A stretch of DNA of 64,000 bases. It comes from CAZCAC01 sp964496575 (GTDB lineage: Bacteria > Planctomycetota > UBA1135 > GCA-002686595). Every line of letters starts with the position of its first letter. The first letter of the stretch is position 1. Under the pieces are notes generated by a model, which did no database searches, was not told the DNA's origin, and was given only the letters and a program-made list of their open reading frames with translations. The DNA lies in contig CAZCAC010000028.1 of NCBI GenBank assembly GCA_964496575.1, positions 1 to 64,000 on the forward strand, in the 5' to 3' direction. Positions 52,085-60,886 of the stretch are shown piece after piece. The position numbers and the translations under genes were made by a program.

Positions 52085-52188
52085 CCATGCAGCCGCGTGG
52101 GTACGCGCCCGGGGGCTTCGAGGAGCTCCAGCCCCGGGTCCTCCTGCGACCTGGCCGGGTGAGGTCTCGAGCCCGACGGGGGATCAGC
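52085..52188. repeat. Direct repeat, copy B, right of DUF4143 ATPase gene
   Basis: About 104 bases, same orientation as copy A with one single-base insertion and about nine substitutions. It includes the stop codon of the small DHp-like gene on the minus strand. Confidence 0.85.
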
Positions 52189-52405
52189 CAACGGAGGACC
52201 CCTCCGCCCCCCGCGAGTCCCTGAGGAACGCCGTCAGCTCGCCGGCCCCGTCGAGGATCTGCCTCAGCGCCCGGTCCGGTTCGTAGCGCAGTCGCTCGTC
52301 GAGCGCCGCCTCGGAGGTGGTCATCACCAGGCTGAGGAAGTTGTTCACCCGGTGGATCAGCTCGCGCTCGGTGGGCGGGGCGGGGGACGGGATCGTGCTC
52401 GACAT
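52184..52405 (-). CDS. Small stand-alone H-box (HisKA_2-like) protein
   Basis: The 73-residue product contains 'ERELIHRVNNFLSLVMTTSE', which resembles the HRVKNNLQ box of HisKA_2 kinases with His18 as the would-be phosphorylation site. A second helix follows ('RALRQILDGAGELTAFLRD'). No ATPase domain follows; the frame ends with 'GSSVG'. It could be a free phosphotransfer module or a truncated kinase. Its stop lies inside direct-repeat copy B. ATG 52405 is chosen; an upstream extension to 52666 is low-complexity. Confidence 0.65.
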   Translation of the reverse strand: MSSTIPSPAPPTERELIHRVNNFLSLVMTTSEAALDERLRYEPDRALRQILDGAGELTAFLRDSRGAEGSSVG

Positions 52406-52694
52406 GCTGGTCCTTTCCAATGCAGGGCTCCTGACATAGGTGCGTGGAGTGGCGGCATTGGCCGAATGCCGTTCATTCACGATGAGGGGGTGCGTCATAA
52501 GGTATGCAACGCTTTGACGGGGGCCGCGATCGACACCGACCAGGGAGCGAGCCCGACACGCCGTTTCCCTGCTGAGCCATGAGCGGATGGTTGCATGAAT
52601 CGGGGCGCATGTGTCAGGAGCCCTGCAATGGGGGAAACCTCTGACGCCCTTCCTTTCGGGCCGCACCTCCGAACACTGGAGCGGGTGTGGAGGA

Positions 52695-52713
52695 TCTCGA
52701 CAGGGTGTCGAGA
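52695..52713. promoter_or_regulatory. Inverted repeat, candidate activator site (UAS)
   Basis: TCTCGACA (52695-52702), GGG, TGTCGAGA (52706-52713): perfect 8-bp arms. A further ATCTCGACAG copy follows at 52714-52723. It lies about 100 bases upstream of the predicted start of the sigma-54 promoter, a usual distance for an NtrC-type activator. Confidence 0.55.
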
Positions 52714-52786
52714 ATCTCGACAGCTCGCCGTCACTCCACGGCGGGCGAAGGGGCCCTCACGGGGGCGAAAGCGTGGATCGAGCACC

Positions 52787-52802
52787 TGGCACAGGCCTTG
52801 CG
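52787..52802 (+). promoter_or_regulatory. Sigma-54 promoter of fliO operon
   Basis: TGGCAC 52787-52792, five bases, TTGCG 52798-52802, with ten bases between GG and GC. The predicted transcript start is about 52813, 26 bases before the fliO ATG. Confidence 0.85.
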
Positions 52803-52838
52803 TCAGGGGGGTGGCTCGAACCCTCCGGAGCTCTCCCC

Positions 52839-53612
52839 ATGTGCTATCCCCTCGTCGCTCTCCCCGTGTCCCTGCTTCCCGCGCTGGAGGAATCCGGCCG
52901 GCTCGGCGGGACGGAAGGGCCCGATCTCACCCGCTACTTCGTCGTCTGCGCGATGCTCCTCCTGGTGACCGCCGCGGTCGCCTGGGGGTTCCGGCGTCTC
53001 GTGTCGGGCAACCTGCGCACCCGCGCCTCCAGGCGATCGCTGCAGGTCATGGACGTCCTTCCCCTGGGCGGGAAGCGGCGCCTGGCGGTGGTTCGCTGCT
53101 ACGACCGCACCTTCGTGCTCGGACTGGGGGATCGCGAGATCTCGCCGATCGCCGAGCTCGACCCCGCGATCGAGCCGACGAGCCAGGCCGCGCCTTCGAC
53201 CGCGGACCGGACCGCCTTCGCCCAGGCGCTGGAGCAGGTGCGCGCCGCGATGCCGGGCAAGGAGATCGCGTCGAAGAACACACCGCTCGACGCCCGGCCG
53301 ACGCGCGCGGTCAAGAAGAAGAAGGTCCGCCGCCGGAAGGTGAAGCGGGCCGAGCAGCCCGCTGCGCAACCCGTCGCTGCACAACCCGTCACCGCACAGC
53401 CCGCTGCCACGCAGCCTGCTGTTGCAGAGCCCCCGGCGGACCAGCCCGCCCTCGACGCCGTGGTCGCCGACGCCGCGCGCAAGATGGCGCGAGCCAGGAA
53501 GGCGACCGCCCAGGCGACGCAGCCGCCGCCCGAGGCGACCGACGGCGCCGCCGCCGAGACGCCCCGGGACGAGGCTCCGCCGATCCAGCGCCTGGAGGGC
53601 CTGCTCGGATGA
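52839..53612 (+). CDS. fliO: Flagellar export gate assembly protein FliO
   Basis: FliO helps assemble the FliP ring. The 257-residue product has one membrane helix ('FVVCAMLLLVTAAVAWGFR', about 30-50). The FliO cytoplasmic domain follows ('RRSLQVMDVLPLGGKRRLA', 'VVRCYDRTFVLGLGDREIS'). A long Lys/Arg- then Ala/Gln/Pro-rich tail (about 150-230) is low in complexity. ATG 52839 has GGAG at 52827-52830. It overlaps fliP by four bases. Confidence 0.88.
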   Translation: MCYPLVALPVSLLPALEESGRLGGTEGPDLTRYFVVCAMLLLVTAAVAWGFRRLVSGNLRTRASRRSLQVMDVLPLGGKRRLAVVRCYDRTFVLGLGDREISPIAELDPAIEPTSQAAPSTADRTAFAQALEQVRAAMPGKEIASKNTPLDARPTRAVKKKKVRRRKVKRAEQPAAQPVAAQPVTAQPAATQPAVAEPPADQPALDAVVADAARKMARARKATAQATQPPPEATDGAAAETPRDEAPPIQRLEGLLG

Positions 53613-54415
53613 GGTTCTCTCGACTGCTCCGCTTCGGGCTGCTGGTCCTCCTCTGGGGTCTCTTCGGGGCCACGCCGGTCTGTGCGCAGGAGATCGCCGA
53701 CGCGCTCCAGGACGTGAGCTCCAGTGCCGAGAACCTGCTGCCGGCGCTCCAGGGCACCACCGAGGGCGAGGATTCCTCGCGCCTGACCTCGGCGGTCGAG
53801 ATCGCGGTGTTGCTCACCGCCCTCTCGGTCCTGCCGGCGATCCTGATCACGATCACCAGCTTCACGCGCATCGTGATCGTGCTCTCGTTCGTCCGCCGGG
53901 CCCTCTCGGTCAACGAGCTGCCGCCCAACCCGGTGCTGATCGGCCTGGCGCTCTTCCTGACCGCCTTCGTCATGGCTCCGGTCGCGACGCGGATGTACGA
54001 GAAGGCCTGGGTGCCGTACGAGAACGGTGAGCTCCCCGCGGACGAGGCGGGCTCGGTGGCCTGGGCCGAGCTGCGCGGGTTCCTCGTCGCGAACACGCGC
54101 GAGACCGAGCTCGAGCTCTTCGCCGAGATGAGCAACTACGAGCCCCCGGCCGACGGCACCGCAGAACCGCTTCCGCTGACCGTCGTCGTTCCCGCGTTCG
54201 TCCTCAGCGAGCTGAAGACGGCGTTCCAGATGGGCTTCCTGCTCTTCCTCCCGTTCCTGGTCATCGACCTGGTGGTGTCCAGCATCCTCCTCTCGATGGG
54301 CATGTTCATGCTGCCACCGGTGATGATCTCGACGCCGTTCAAGATCCTCATCTTCGTACTCGTCGACGGATGGCACCTGGTCTGTCAGTCGGTCGTCACC
54401 TCCTTCACCACCTAG
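53609..54415 (+). CDS. fliP: Flagellar export gate protein FliP
   Basis: FliP forms the export pore with FliQ and FliR. The 268-residue protein has a signal peptide ending near 'TPVCAQ' and four membrane helices. The signatures are 'LLTALSVLPAILITITSFTR', 'VIVLSFVRRALSVNELPPN', 'TVVVPAFVLSELKTAFQMGF' and 'IDLVVSSILLSMGMFMLPPV'. It overlaps fliO and is followed by fliQ after 25 bases. Confidence 0.96.
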   Translation: MRFSRLLRFGLLVLLWGLFGATPVCAQEIADALQDVSSSAENLLPALQGTTEGEDSSRLTSAVEIAVLLTALSVLPAILITITSFTRIVIVLSFVRRALSVNELPPNPVLIGLALFLTAFVMAPVATRMYEKAWVPYENGELPADEAGSVAWAELRGFLVANTRETELELFAEMSNYEPPADGTAEPLPLTVVVPAFVLSELKTAFQMGFLLFLPFLVIDLVVSSILLSMGMFMLPPVMISTPFKILIFVLVDGWHLVCQSVVTSFTT

Positions 54416-54440
54416 CTGTTGTCAACAGAACGAGCCGGCC

Positions 54441-54719
54441 GTGCCTGACCTCGACCTACAGATTACCGACCTCGCCCGCGAGCTCCTGATGACCGCGCTG
54501 CTCCTCGCCGCGCCGGTCCTGATCGTCGGCTTGATCGTCGGCCTTTCCGTCAGCCTCTTCCAGGCGCTGACCTCCGTGCAGGAACAGACGATGAGCCTGA
54601 TCCCGAAGATGTTCGCGGTGATGGTGGTCACTCTCCTCTTGCTCGTGCCCGCGATGCAGGTCATGCGCGACTACACCCTGCGCATCTTCCAGCAGATACA
54701 GACCTTCGGCCTCAGCTGA
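54441..54719 (+). CDS. fliQ: Flagellar export gate protein FliQ
   Basis: The 92-residue product has two membrane helices ('LLLAAPVLIVGLIVGLSVSL' and 'MFAVMVVTLLLLVPAMQVM') joined by the conserved 'FQALTSVQEQTMSLIPK'. It starts at GTG 54441. The length is typical (about 89). Confidence 0.95.
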   Translation: MPDLDLQITDLARELLMTALLLAAPVLIVGLIVGLSVSLFQALTSVQEQTMSLIPKMFAVMVVTLLLLVPAMQVMRDYTLRIFQQIQTFGLS

Positions 54720-54727
54720 GCAATCCC

Positions 54728-55501
54728 TTGGCGTCCCTCTCGATCACGGCCCTGGAGGCGTTTGGCCTCTACCTGGTACGGACCAGCGTGCTGGTCCTGG
54801 GATCTCCGATCCTGGGTACCGGAACCGGCTTCACCGGGTACAAGGTCGCGTTGATCGTGGGAGTCGCCACGGCGCTCTACCTGAGCACCGGGGAGCCGCT
54901 GGCCGCCGACGTCGGTTCGGTGCACTACGGGCTGCTCTGCCTCCGCGAGGTGCTGATCGGTCTGTTCCTCGCCTTCATCCTGCAAGCCGTGCTGCTCGCG
55001 GTCCGGGTCGCCGGCGAGATCATCGGTCACGAGATGGCCTTCAACATAGCCAGCGTGGTCGACCCGGCCACTGGCGTGCGGACGCCGCTGATCACCCAGC
55101 TCTACGAGGCGGTCTTCTTCCTCGGTCTCCTGGCGGTCAACGGCCACCACTGGATGCTGCGAGCCCTGGGTGAGTCCTTCTCCCGCGCACCGATCGGCGA
55201 GATCGAGTTCCAGCAGGGCGCCATGCCGATGCTTCAAGGTCTCTTCGGTCAGATGTTCAAGGCCGGCATCACCTTCGCCGCTCCGGTACTGGTGCTCCTG
55301 GTCCTGGTCTCCCTGCTGATCGGCTTGATGGCCCGAGTGGTGCCGCAGGTAAACGTGCTGGAGATCGGCTTCACCATGCGGATCGGGGTGGCCCTGGTCG
55401 CGATGACCTTGCTCGCGCCGCTCCTCGCTCCGGCGATGGACGTGCTCTTCGACCACCTCATGACCGGCCTGGACACCGGCCTGGACGTGCTGGGAAGCTG
55501 A
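54728..55501 (+). CDS. fliR: Flagellar export gate protein FliR
   Basis: The 257-residue product starts at TTG 54728, eight bases after fliQ. It has six hydrophobic segments and the family motif 'EVLIGLFLAFILQAVLLAV'. 'RVAGEIIGHEMAFNIASVVDP' and 'LGFTMRIGVAL'-like 'IGFTMRIGVALVAMTLLAP' confirm it. It ends one base before flhB. Confidence 0.95.
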   Translation: MASLSITALEAFGLYLVRTSVLVLGSPILGTGTGFTGYKVALIVGVATALYLSTGEPLAADVGSVHYGLLCLREVLIGLFLAFILQAVLLAVRVAGEIIGHEMAFNIASVVDPATGVRTPLITQLYEAVFFLGLLAVNGHHWMLRALGESFSRAPIGEIEFQQGAMPMLQGLFGQMFKAGITFAAPVLVLLVLVSLLIGLMARVVPQVNVLEIGFTMRIGVALVAMTLLAPLLAPAMDVLFDHLMTGLDTGLDVLGS

Positions 55502-55502
55502 T

Positions 55503-56594
55503 ATGGCCCAGGACAACGAAAGCGGCGAAAAGACCGAAGAAGCCACGCCACGACGGCGTGAAGAAGCGCGCGAGAAGGGTCAGGTGGCCCTCTCCACGGA
55601 GCTTCTGGCCGGTCTGACCCTGGGCGTGGCGCTCGGCGGCGCGCTGCTCTTCGGCGGTCCGATGATGAAGATCCTCGGCGCGCTGGTGCAGGGGGCGATC
55701 CAGCAGATGGGGACCCTCGGCACCGCGGAATTCGACCTCGCCGCGGCCAAGGGAGTGATCAAGGGTGCGGGCAGCGACGGCCTGCGCGCGTTGATGATGT
55801 TCGCTCTGCCGCTGCTCGGCGCGGCGATCCTGGTCGGCTACGCCCAGGTCGGCTTCCACATCGCGCCCAAGGCGATCGCCTGGGAGCCCTCGAAACTCAA
55901 TCCGATCAAGGGGCTGGAGCGCATGTTCTCGATGCGCTCGGTGGTGCGCACCGGCCTGTCGATCCTGAAGCTGGTGGTGATCGGCGGGACGATCTTCATC
56001 ACCGCCTCGGGGCAGTTCGGGAACATCTCGCGGATGGATGGAGTCGAGTTCGGCCCCGCCATGGTCGCGATCGGCAGCGTCGTGTTCCGGGCGCTGGTCG
56101 GAGGCCTGATCGCCATCCTCGCGATCGGCCTGATCGACCTCGCCTTCCAGCGCTGGCAGCACGAGAAGGACATGTACATGACCAAGCAGGAGGTCAAGGA
56201 AGAGTACAAGAACATCGACGGTGATCCGCACGTCAAGGGACGCATCCGGCAGATCCAGCGCGAGATGGCCAGCCGGAGGATGATGGCGGAAGTGCCCGAT
56301 GCATCGGTCGTGGTGACCAACCCCACGCACTACGCGGTGGCGTTGAAGTACGACCGTAAGGGCGACGACGGCCATGCCCCCCACGTTGTCGCCAAGGGCG
56401 TCGATCACGTCGCCCGGAAGATCAAGGAGATCGCGGCCGAGAACGAGGTCGTCTGTTTCGAGGACGTTCCGCTGGCCCGTGCGCTGCACGCTCAGTGCGA
56501 GATCGGCGACGAGATCCCCGAAGACCTGTTCGAGGCGGTGGCCGGCGTGCTGGCCTACGTGTACCGGCTGCGAGGAGAACGGCTGACCGCGTGA
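55503..56594 (+). CDS. flhB: Flagellar export switch protein FlhB
   Basis: FlhB switches export from hook to filament substrates. The 363-residue protein begins 'DNESGEKTEEATPRRREEAR', has four membrane helices and carries the self-cleavage motif NPTH (from Asn273, in 'VVVTNPTHYAVALKYD'). The C-terminal cytoplasmic part 'AAENEVVCFEDVPLARALHA' follows. All key residues are intact, matching the presence of FliK. Confidence 0.97.
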   Translation: MAQDNESGEKTEEATPRRREEAREKGQVALSTELLAGLTLGVALGGALLFGGPMMKILGALVQGAIQQMGTLGTAEFDLAAAKGVIKGAGSDGLRALMMFALPLLGAAILVGYAQVGFHIAPKAIAWEPSKLNPIKGLERMFSMRSVVRTGLSILKLVVIGGTIFITASGQFGNISRMDGVEFGPAMVAIGSVVFRALVGGLIAILAIGLIDLAFQRWQHEKDMYMTKQEVKEEYKNIDGDPHVKGRIRQIQREMASRRMMAEVPDASVVVTNPTHYAVALKYDRKGDDGHAPHVVAKGVDHVARKIKEIAAENEVVCFEDVPLARALHAQCEIGDEIPEDLFEAVAGVLAYVYRLRGERLTA

Positions 56595-56613
56595 GCGATC
56601 GGCGTAGAGCGAG

Positions 56614-58731
56614 ATGAACGACCCCACCGGAGTCACGGTTTCCAGCGCCCAGCGGTTCGGCGACCTCCTGCGTCGCTATGCCGACTGGATCATGGGACTC
56701 GGTGTCCTGGGGTTGATGGTGACCCTGGTGACGCCGCTCTCGCCGCTGGCGCTCGACATCCTGCTGGCCACCAACATCACCATCTCGCTGTTGCTCCTGA
56801 TGGTGACCATGAACGCGGGTAACTCCGTCGAGGTCACCACCTTCCCGACGATCCTGCTCTTCGCGACGTTGTTCCGACTGGGATTGAACGTCGCGTCGAC
56901 GCGGCTGATCCTGACCGGCGGCAAGGCGGGGAACATCATCACCGCGTTCGGCAACTACGTCGCCGGTGACAACCTCACCGTCGGCCTGGTCGTCTTCCTG
57001 ATCCTGATCATCATCCAGTTCGTGGTGATCACCAAGGGTTCGGGACGGATCAGCGAGGTCGCCGCGCGCTTCGTGCTGGACGCGATGCCCGGCAAGCAGA
57101 TGGCGATCGACGCCGATCTGAACGGCGGCCTGATCGACGCGACCGAGGCCAAGCGGCGTCGCTCCGAGATCGCCACCGAGGCGGAGTTCTACGGCGCGAT
57201 GGACGGCGCCTCGAAGTTCGTCCGTGGCGACGCCATCGCCGGCCTGATCATCACCGCGTTGAACCTCGTCGGTGGGATCACCATCGGCAGCCTGGGCGGC
57301 ATGGCCCTGTCCGAGGCAGGAGAGCGCTACTCGAGACTGACCATCGGTGACGGCCTGGTCAGCCAGATCCCCGCACTGTTCGTCTCGACCGCCGCGGCGG
57401 TGCTGGTCACCAAGAGCTCCGGTGGTCGCAGCCTCGGTCAGAACATGATGGCGCAGGTGGGAGGCAAGCCGAAGGCCTCGCTGATCGCCGCCGGGATGCT
57501 GTTCGTCCTGGGCCTGCTCCCGGGAATGCCGCCCCTACCCTTCTTCGTGCTGGCCACCGTGATGGTGCTCCTGTGGCGTTCGACCCGGTCGGTCGAGAAT
57601 ATCGACGAACTGCTGCAGACGGAAGGGGAGCGCGAGCTCCTGGACGGCGTAGCTGTTGGCGAGGAGACCGTGGAGGACGCCTCGGAGGAGAACGTCGAGG
57701 AGCTCCTGCAGGTCGATCGAGTCTCGCTGGAGATCGGCTACCGGCTGATCCCGATGGTGCAGGAGGAGAACGGCGGGGGAATCCTCGATCACATCGCCCA
57801 GCTGCGCCGACGCTTCGCCCTGGCTGACGGTGTCGTTCTGCCGCCGGTGCGGATCAAGGACAACATCCGCCTGGCTCCCGACGCCTACCGGATCCTGATC
57901 GGTGGGCAGGAGGTCGCCCGGGGCGCGATCGAACCCAACCACTTCCTGGCGATGGACGGCGGCACCGCTAGCGGCGGGATCGAGGGCAAGGAAACCGCCG
58001 ACCCCGCATTCGGACTGCCCGCCTGGTGGATCAGCGAAGGGCAGCGCGATGAAGCGGAGCTGCTCGGTTACACCGTCATCGATCCGACCAGCGTGCTGGT
58101 CACTCACCTCTCCGAGACGATTCGCGCCGACATCGCCGACGTCCTGTCCCGCGACGACGTGAAGGAGCTGGTGGAGTCGGTGAAGTCGACCTCGCCCGCG
58201 GTGGTCGACGAGCTGGTTCCCGAGAAGATGGGCTACGGCGAGATCCAGGCGGTCCTGCGGAACCTGCTCCGCGAAGGTGTGCCGATCCGCAACATGGCGG
58301 TGATCCTCGAAGTGATGGCCGACAACGCCGCACGCACGAAGGATCCCGAGACCCTGACCGAGCTGGTGCGCCAGCGCCTGGGACGTGCCCTGTGCGAGAT
58401 GCACGTCGACGCCGACGGAACACTCCACGCCGTGACCCTCGATCCGGAGATCGAGAACCGCCTCGCCGGGGCCGTCGGAGGATCGAGCGACGTGGACGCT
58501 GGAGTGGTCAGTCCCGCTTACCTGCAACGCTTGATGGAGCGCGTCGGCGACTCCATCGCCCAGGCCACCAAGGGCGGACACAGCGTCGTCCTCCTGGTGC
58601 GCTCGAGCGTGCGCCGCTTCCTCAATGAGCTCGTCCGCTCCTCACTGCCGAAGGTGTCGGTGCTCTCCTACAACGAAGTCATTCCTGCCCGGGCGGTGGA
58701 GACCGCCGCTGTGGTGAGGATGGAGGATTGA
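56614..58731 (+). CDS. flhA: Flagellar export gate protein FlhA
   Basis: FlhA forms the nonameric cytoplasmic ring of the export gate. The 705-residue product has about eight membrane helices in its first 320 residues, including 'FPTILLFATLFRLGLNVAST' and 'FVLDAMPGKQMAIDADLN' (FHIPEP region). The C-terminal domain contains 'GYRLIPMVQEENGGGILDHI' and 'EVIPARAVETAAVVRMED'-like 'YNEVIPARAVETAAVVR'. It shares one base with flhF (TGATG). Confidence 0.97.
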   Translation: MNDPTGVTVSSAQRFGDLLRRYADWIMGLGVLGLMVTLVTPLSPLALDILLATNITISLLLLMVTMNAGNSVEVTTFPTILLFATLFRLGLNVASTRLILTGGKAGNIITAFGNYVAGDNLTVGLVVFLILIIIQFVVITKGSGRISEVAARFVLDAMPGKQMAIDADLNGGLIDATEAKRRRSEIATEAEFYGAMDGASKFVRGDAIAGLIITALNLVGGITIGSLGGMALSEAGERYSRLTIGDGLVSQIPALFVSTAAAVLVTKSSGGRSLGQNMMAQVGGKPKASLIAAGMLFVLGLLPGMPPLPFFVLATVMVLLWRSTRSVENIDELLQTEGERELLDGVAVGEETVEDASEENVEELLQVDRVSLEIGYRLIPMVQEENGGGILDHIAQLRRRFALADGVVLPPVRIKDNIRLAPDAYRILIGGQEVARGAIEPNHFLAMDGGTASGGIEGKETADPAFGLPAWWISEGQRDEAELLGYTVIDPTSVLVTHLSETIRADIADVLSRDDVKELVESVKSTSPAVVDELVPEKMGYGEIQAVLRNLLREGVPIRNMAVILEVMADNAARTKDPETLTELVRQRLGRALCEMHVDADGTLHAVTLDPEIENRLAGAVGGSSDVDAGVVSPAYLQRLMERVGDSIAQATKGGHSVVLLVRSSVRRFLNELVRSSLPKVSVLSYNEVIPARAVETAAVVRMED

Positions 58732-59747
58732 TGATGAAGATTCACAGAGTCCAAGGAAACGACCTGAGGGACGCGCTTCAGCGCGCGCGCCGGAACTTCG
58801 GCTCGAACGCCCTGGTGATCAGTCAGGAGAAGATGGCCGACGGCGGCGTCACTCTCGCGGTGGCGAAACAACCGCCTGGGCCGGACATCGAGACCCGCGC
58901 GTCGAGGCAGCAGTCGTCCGCCGGCGCGGAGGCCGACCGCCAGGCCACGAGGCCGAAGGTCAAGCTGCCACCCGGCTTCAAGGAGGTCGAGACCCGACTG
59001 CTGGCGACCGGATGCGCTGCGGACCTGGCTGCGGACCTGTGCTTGCAGGCGTCGAAGCGGCTGGGGCCCGAGGAGCACCCCATGGACACCACGGGGCGCC
59101 TCATCGGTGGACGATTCCACATCGCGCACCTGCGCAAGGCTCCCGGGGTAACTCGAGCGGTCGCGTTCATCGGCGGTACCGGGGTGGGCAAGACGACCGG
59201 GCTGGTGAAGCTGGGCGCGCGACTGGCGCGCAGCCGCCGTCGGGTCGCCATGGCGACGCTCGACACGCGCCGGATCGGAGCACTCGAGCAGTACCGCGCC
59301 TACGCCCAGCTCCTCGGCGCTCCGCTGAAGGCGCTGAAGGGGGATCAGCCCTTGACCGCCGAACGGATCGGCGCGGAGGGCCAGGACGTCGTCCTCCTCG
59401 ACACCACCGGTCGCCCCGATCTCGACGTGCCGCAGCTCCGCCGTCTCCAGGACTCGCTCGAGAAAGGGGACGGCCGCTGTCACCTCGACACCTTCCTGGT
59501 CTTCCCGGCGATCGCCAGTCGCGAAGCGCTGCGCGAGGTGACCGAGCACTTCGGTGACCTGCGAATGGCGGGTTGCGTCGTCACCAAGATCGACGAGACC
59601 ACCCGGCCGGCCCCCGTGCTGGAACACATTCTCGAGCTCGACCTGCCGGTGGCCTTCCTCAGCGATGGCCAGGACATCGGCTGCAACTTCCACCGCGCGA
59701 CCCCCGAGCTCCTCGCGGACCTGCTCCTCCTGGGGAGGGTGGGATGA
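58731..59747 (+). CDS. flhF: SRP-like GTPase FlhF
   Basis: FlhF directs the position and number of flagella. The 338-residue product has an N-terminal B region ('MMKIHRVQGNDLRDALQRAR', 'FGSNALVISQEKMADGGVTL'). An NG GTPase follows with P-loop 'FIGGTGVGKTTGLVKLGARL', 'VVLLDTTGRPDLDVPQLRR' and 'GCVVTKIDETTRPAPVLEHI'. The linker is short. It overlaps flhG by four bases, as in polar flagellates, so a polar or subpolar flagellum is likely. Confidence 0.94.
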   Translation: MMKIHRVQGNDLRDALQRARRNFGSNALVISQEKMADGGVTLAVAKQPPGPDIETRASRQQSSAGAEADRQATRPKVKLPPGFKEVETRLLATGCAADLAADLCLQASKRLGPEEHPMDTTGRLIGGRFHIAHLRKAPGVTRAVAFIGGTGVGKTTGLVKLGARLARSRRRVAMATLDTRRIGALEQYRAYAQLLGAPLKALKGDQPLTAERIGAEGQDVVLLDTTGRPDLDVPQLRRLQDSLEKGDGRCHLDTFLVFPAIASREALREVTEHFGDLRMAGCVVTKIDETTRPAPVLEHILELDLPVAFLSDGQDIGCNFHRATPELLADLLLLGRVG

Positions 59748-60583
59748 ACACGACCGCTCTCGGACTCCAGGCCTCCCTCGCCGAGGAGGGAGACACCGGA
59801 TCGACGCCGTTCCTGCTCTTCACCGGCGGGAAGGGAGGAGTGGGCAAGACCACGCTCACCGCCGACCTCGGGATCTCGCTCGCCCGCTCGGGGCGACGCG
59901 TGCTCCTGGTCGACCTGGATCTCGGGCTGGCCAATCTCGACGTCGTCCTGCGCGTGCGCTCCGATCGCACCGTGGAGGACGCGCTCGAGGGGCGCTGCGC
60001 CTTCGAGGACTGCGTCATCCGCGGCCCGGAGGGGGTCTACCTCCTCCCCGCGGGGTCGGGCAGCGCGAAGATGGGCAAGCCCGACGCGGCTCGCCGCGCC
60101 GAGCTGCTCGCGGGGATCTCCCGCCTCGCGGTCGACTACGACATCCTCCTCGCCGACTCCGCCGCGGGGATCGGGCCCGACGTTCTCGCCTTCGCCGCCG
60201 CGGCGGACCACGTCTTCGTGGTGACCACCCCGAACCCGGCCGCGCTCACCGACGCCTACGGCCTGATCAAGGCGATCGACACCTGGGGGAGGGAGTGCGA
60301 GAGCGAGGTGCCCACCCCCGAGCTGGTGATCAACCAGGTCAGCGGCCTGGAGCAGGCGGAAGCGACCGCCGCCCGCCTCCGCGGGGTGTGCGAGCACTTC
60401 CTGTGCCGGCGCCCCCGCACCGCCGGCTGGCTGCCCTCCTCGAACGACGTCGAGGCGCGCGGCGGCCACTCGCTCTCCCTGGGGCGGGATGGCCTCAAGT
60501 CCTTGTACTACAACTGTTTATCTCGATTGGCCACGCGCGTCTCGCGCCTGCTCGGCAGCCCCGCGAGGGGGATCGGGTCCTAA
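59744..60583 (+). CDS. flhG: MinD-like ATPase FlhG (FleN)
   Basis: FlhG limits flagellar number by acting on FlhF and on FleQ-type regulators. The 279-residue product has the deviant Walker A 'FTGGKGGVGKTTLTADLG', 'VLLVDLDLGLANLDVVLRV' and 'YDILLADSAAGIGPDVLAFA'. 'VVTTPNPAALTDAYGLIKA' completes the MinD pattern. It lacks an obvious amphipathic membrane-targeting helix at the end. Confidence 0.94.
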   Translation: MNTTALGLQASLAEEGDTGSTPFLLFTGGKGGVGKTTLTADLGISLARSGRRVLLVDLDLGLANLDVVLRVRSDRTVEDALEGRCAFEDCVIRGPEGVYLLPAGSGSAKMGKPDAARRAELLAGISRLAVDYDILLADSAAGIGPDVLAFAAAADHVFVVTTPNPAALTDAYGLIKAIDTWGRECESEVPTPELVINQVSGLEQAEATAARLRGVCEHFLCRRPRTAGWLPSSNDVEARGGHSLSLGRDGLKSLYYNCLSRLATRVSRLLGSPARGIGS

Positions 60584-60598
60584 AGGCTCTAGCGCACC

Positions 60599-60886
60599 AT
60601 GACCGATATCAGCTGCAGAGAGCTCCCTCTCGACTCGACCTGGCGGTCCTTCGGCCGCTCCCTGGCTTCGGGCGCCGGGGCCCTGACGGCCCTGATCTCG
60701 TTGCTCTCGGGAGTGCCGCTGCTGACCTCCTGCGGCCGGGGCGCGATGGCCCTCTTCGGAATCCTGCTCTTGACCCGGGTCGGGGCCGCGGCCCTCGCTC
60801 GGACCGCCCCCCCGGTGGCCCGGGTGGAGGTGGACGAACCCGAGACCGACGAGTCGGACGACGACTCCACGACCCAGACCCAGTGA
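60599..60886 (+). CDS. Small two-helix membrane protein, unknown
   Basis: The 95-residue product has two hydrophobic segments ('SGAGALTALISLLSGVPLLT' and 'AMALFGILLLTRVGAAALA') and an acidic C-terminal tail rich in Asp, Glu and Thr. I recognise no family. It lies between flhG and fliA in the same operon. Position suggests a flagellar role, unproven. Confidence 0.65.
   Translation: MTDISCRELPLDSTWRSFGRSLASGAGALTALISLLSGVPLLTSCGRGAMALFGILLLTRVGAAALARTAPPVARVEVDEPETDESDDDSTTQTQ

Larger units (their letters stand above)
52406..52838. other. Regulatory region upstream of fliO
   Basis: 433 bases between the divergent H-box gene and fliO. It holds the inverted repeat at 52695-52713 and the sigma-54 promoter at 52787-52802. 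No other gene is evident. Confidence 0.6.

Noticed and set aside
53340..53460. Ala/Gln/Pro repeats in fliO as a separate repeat element
   Set aside because: They are an in-frame low-complexity linker, common after the FliO domain, and not a DNA repeat family.
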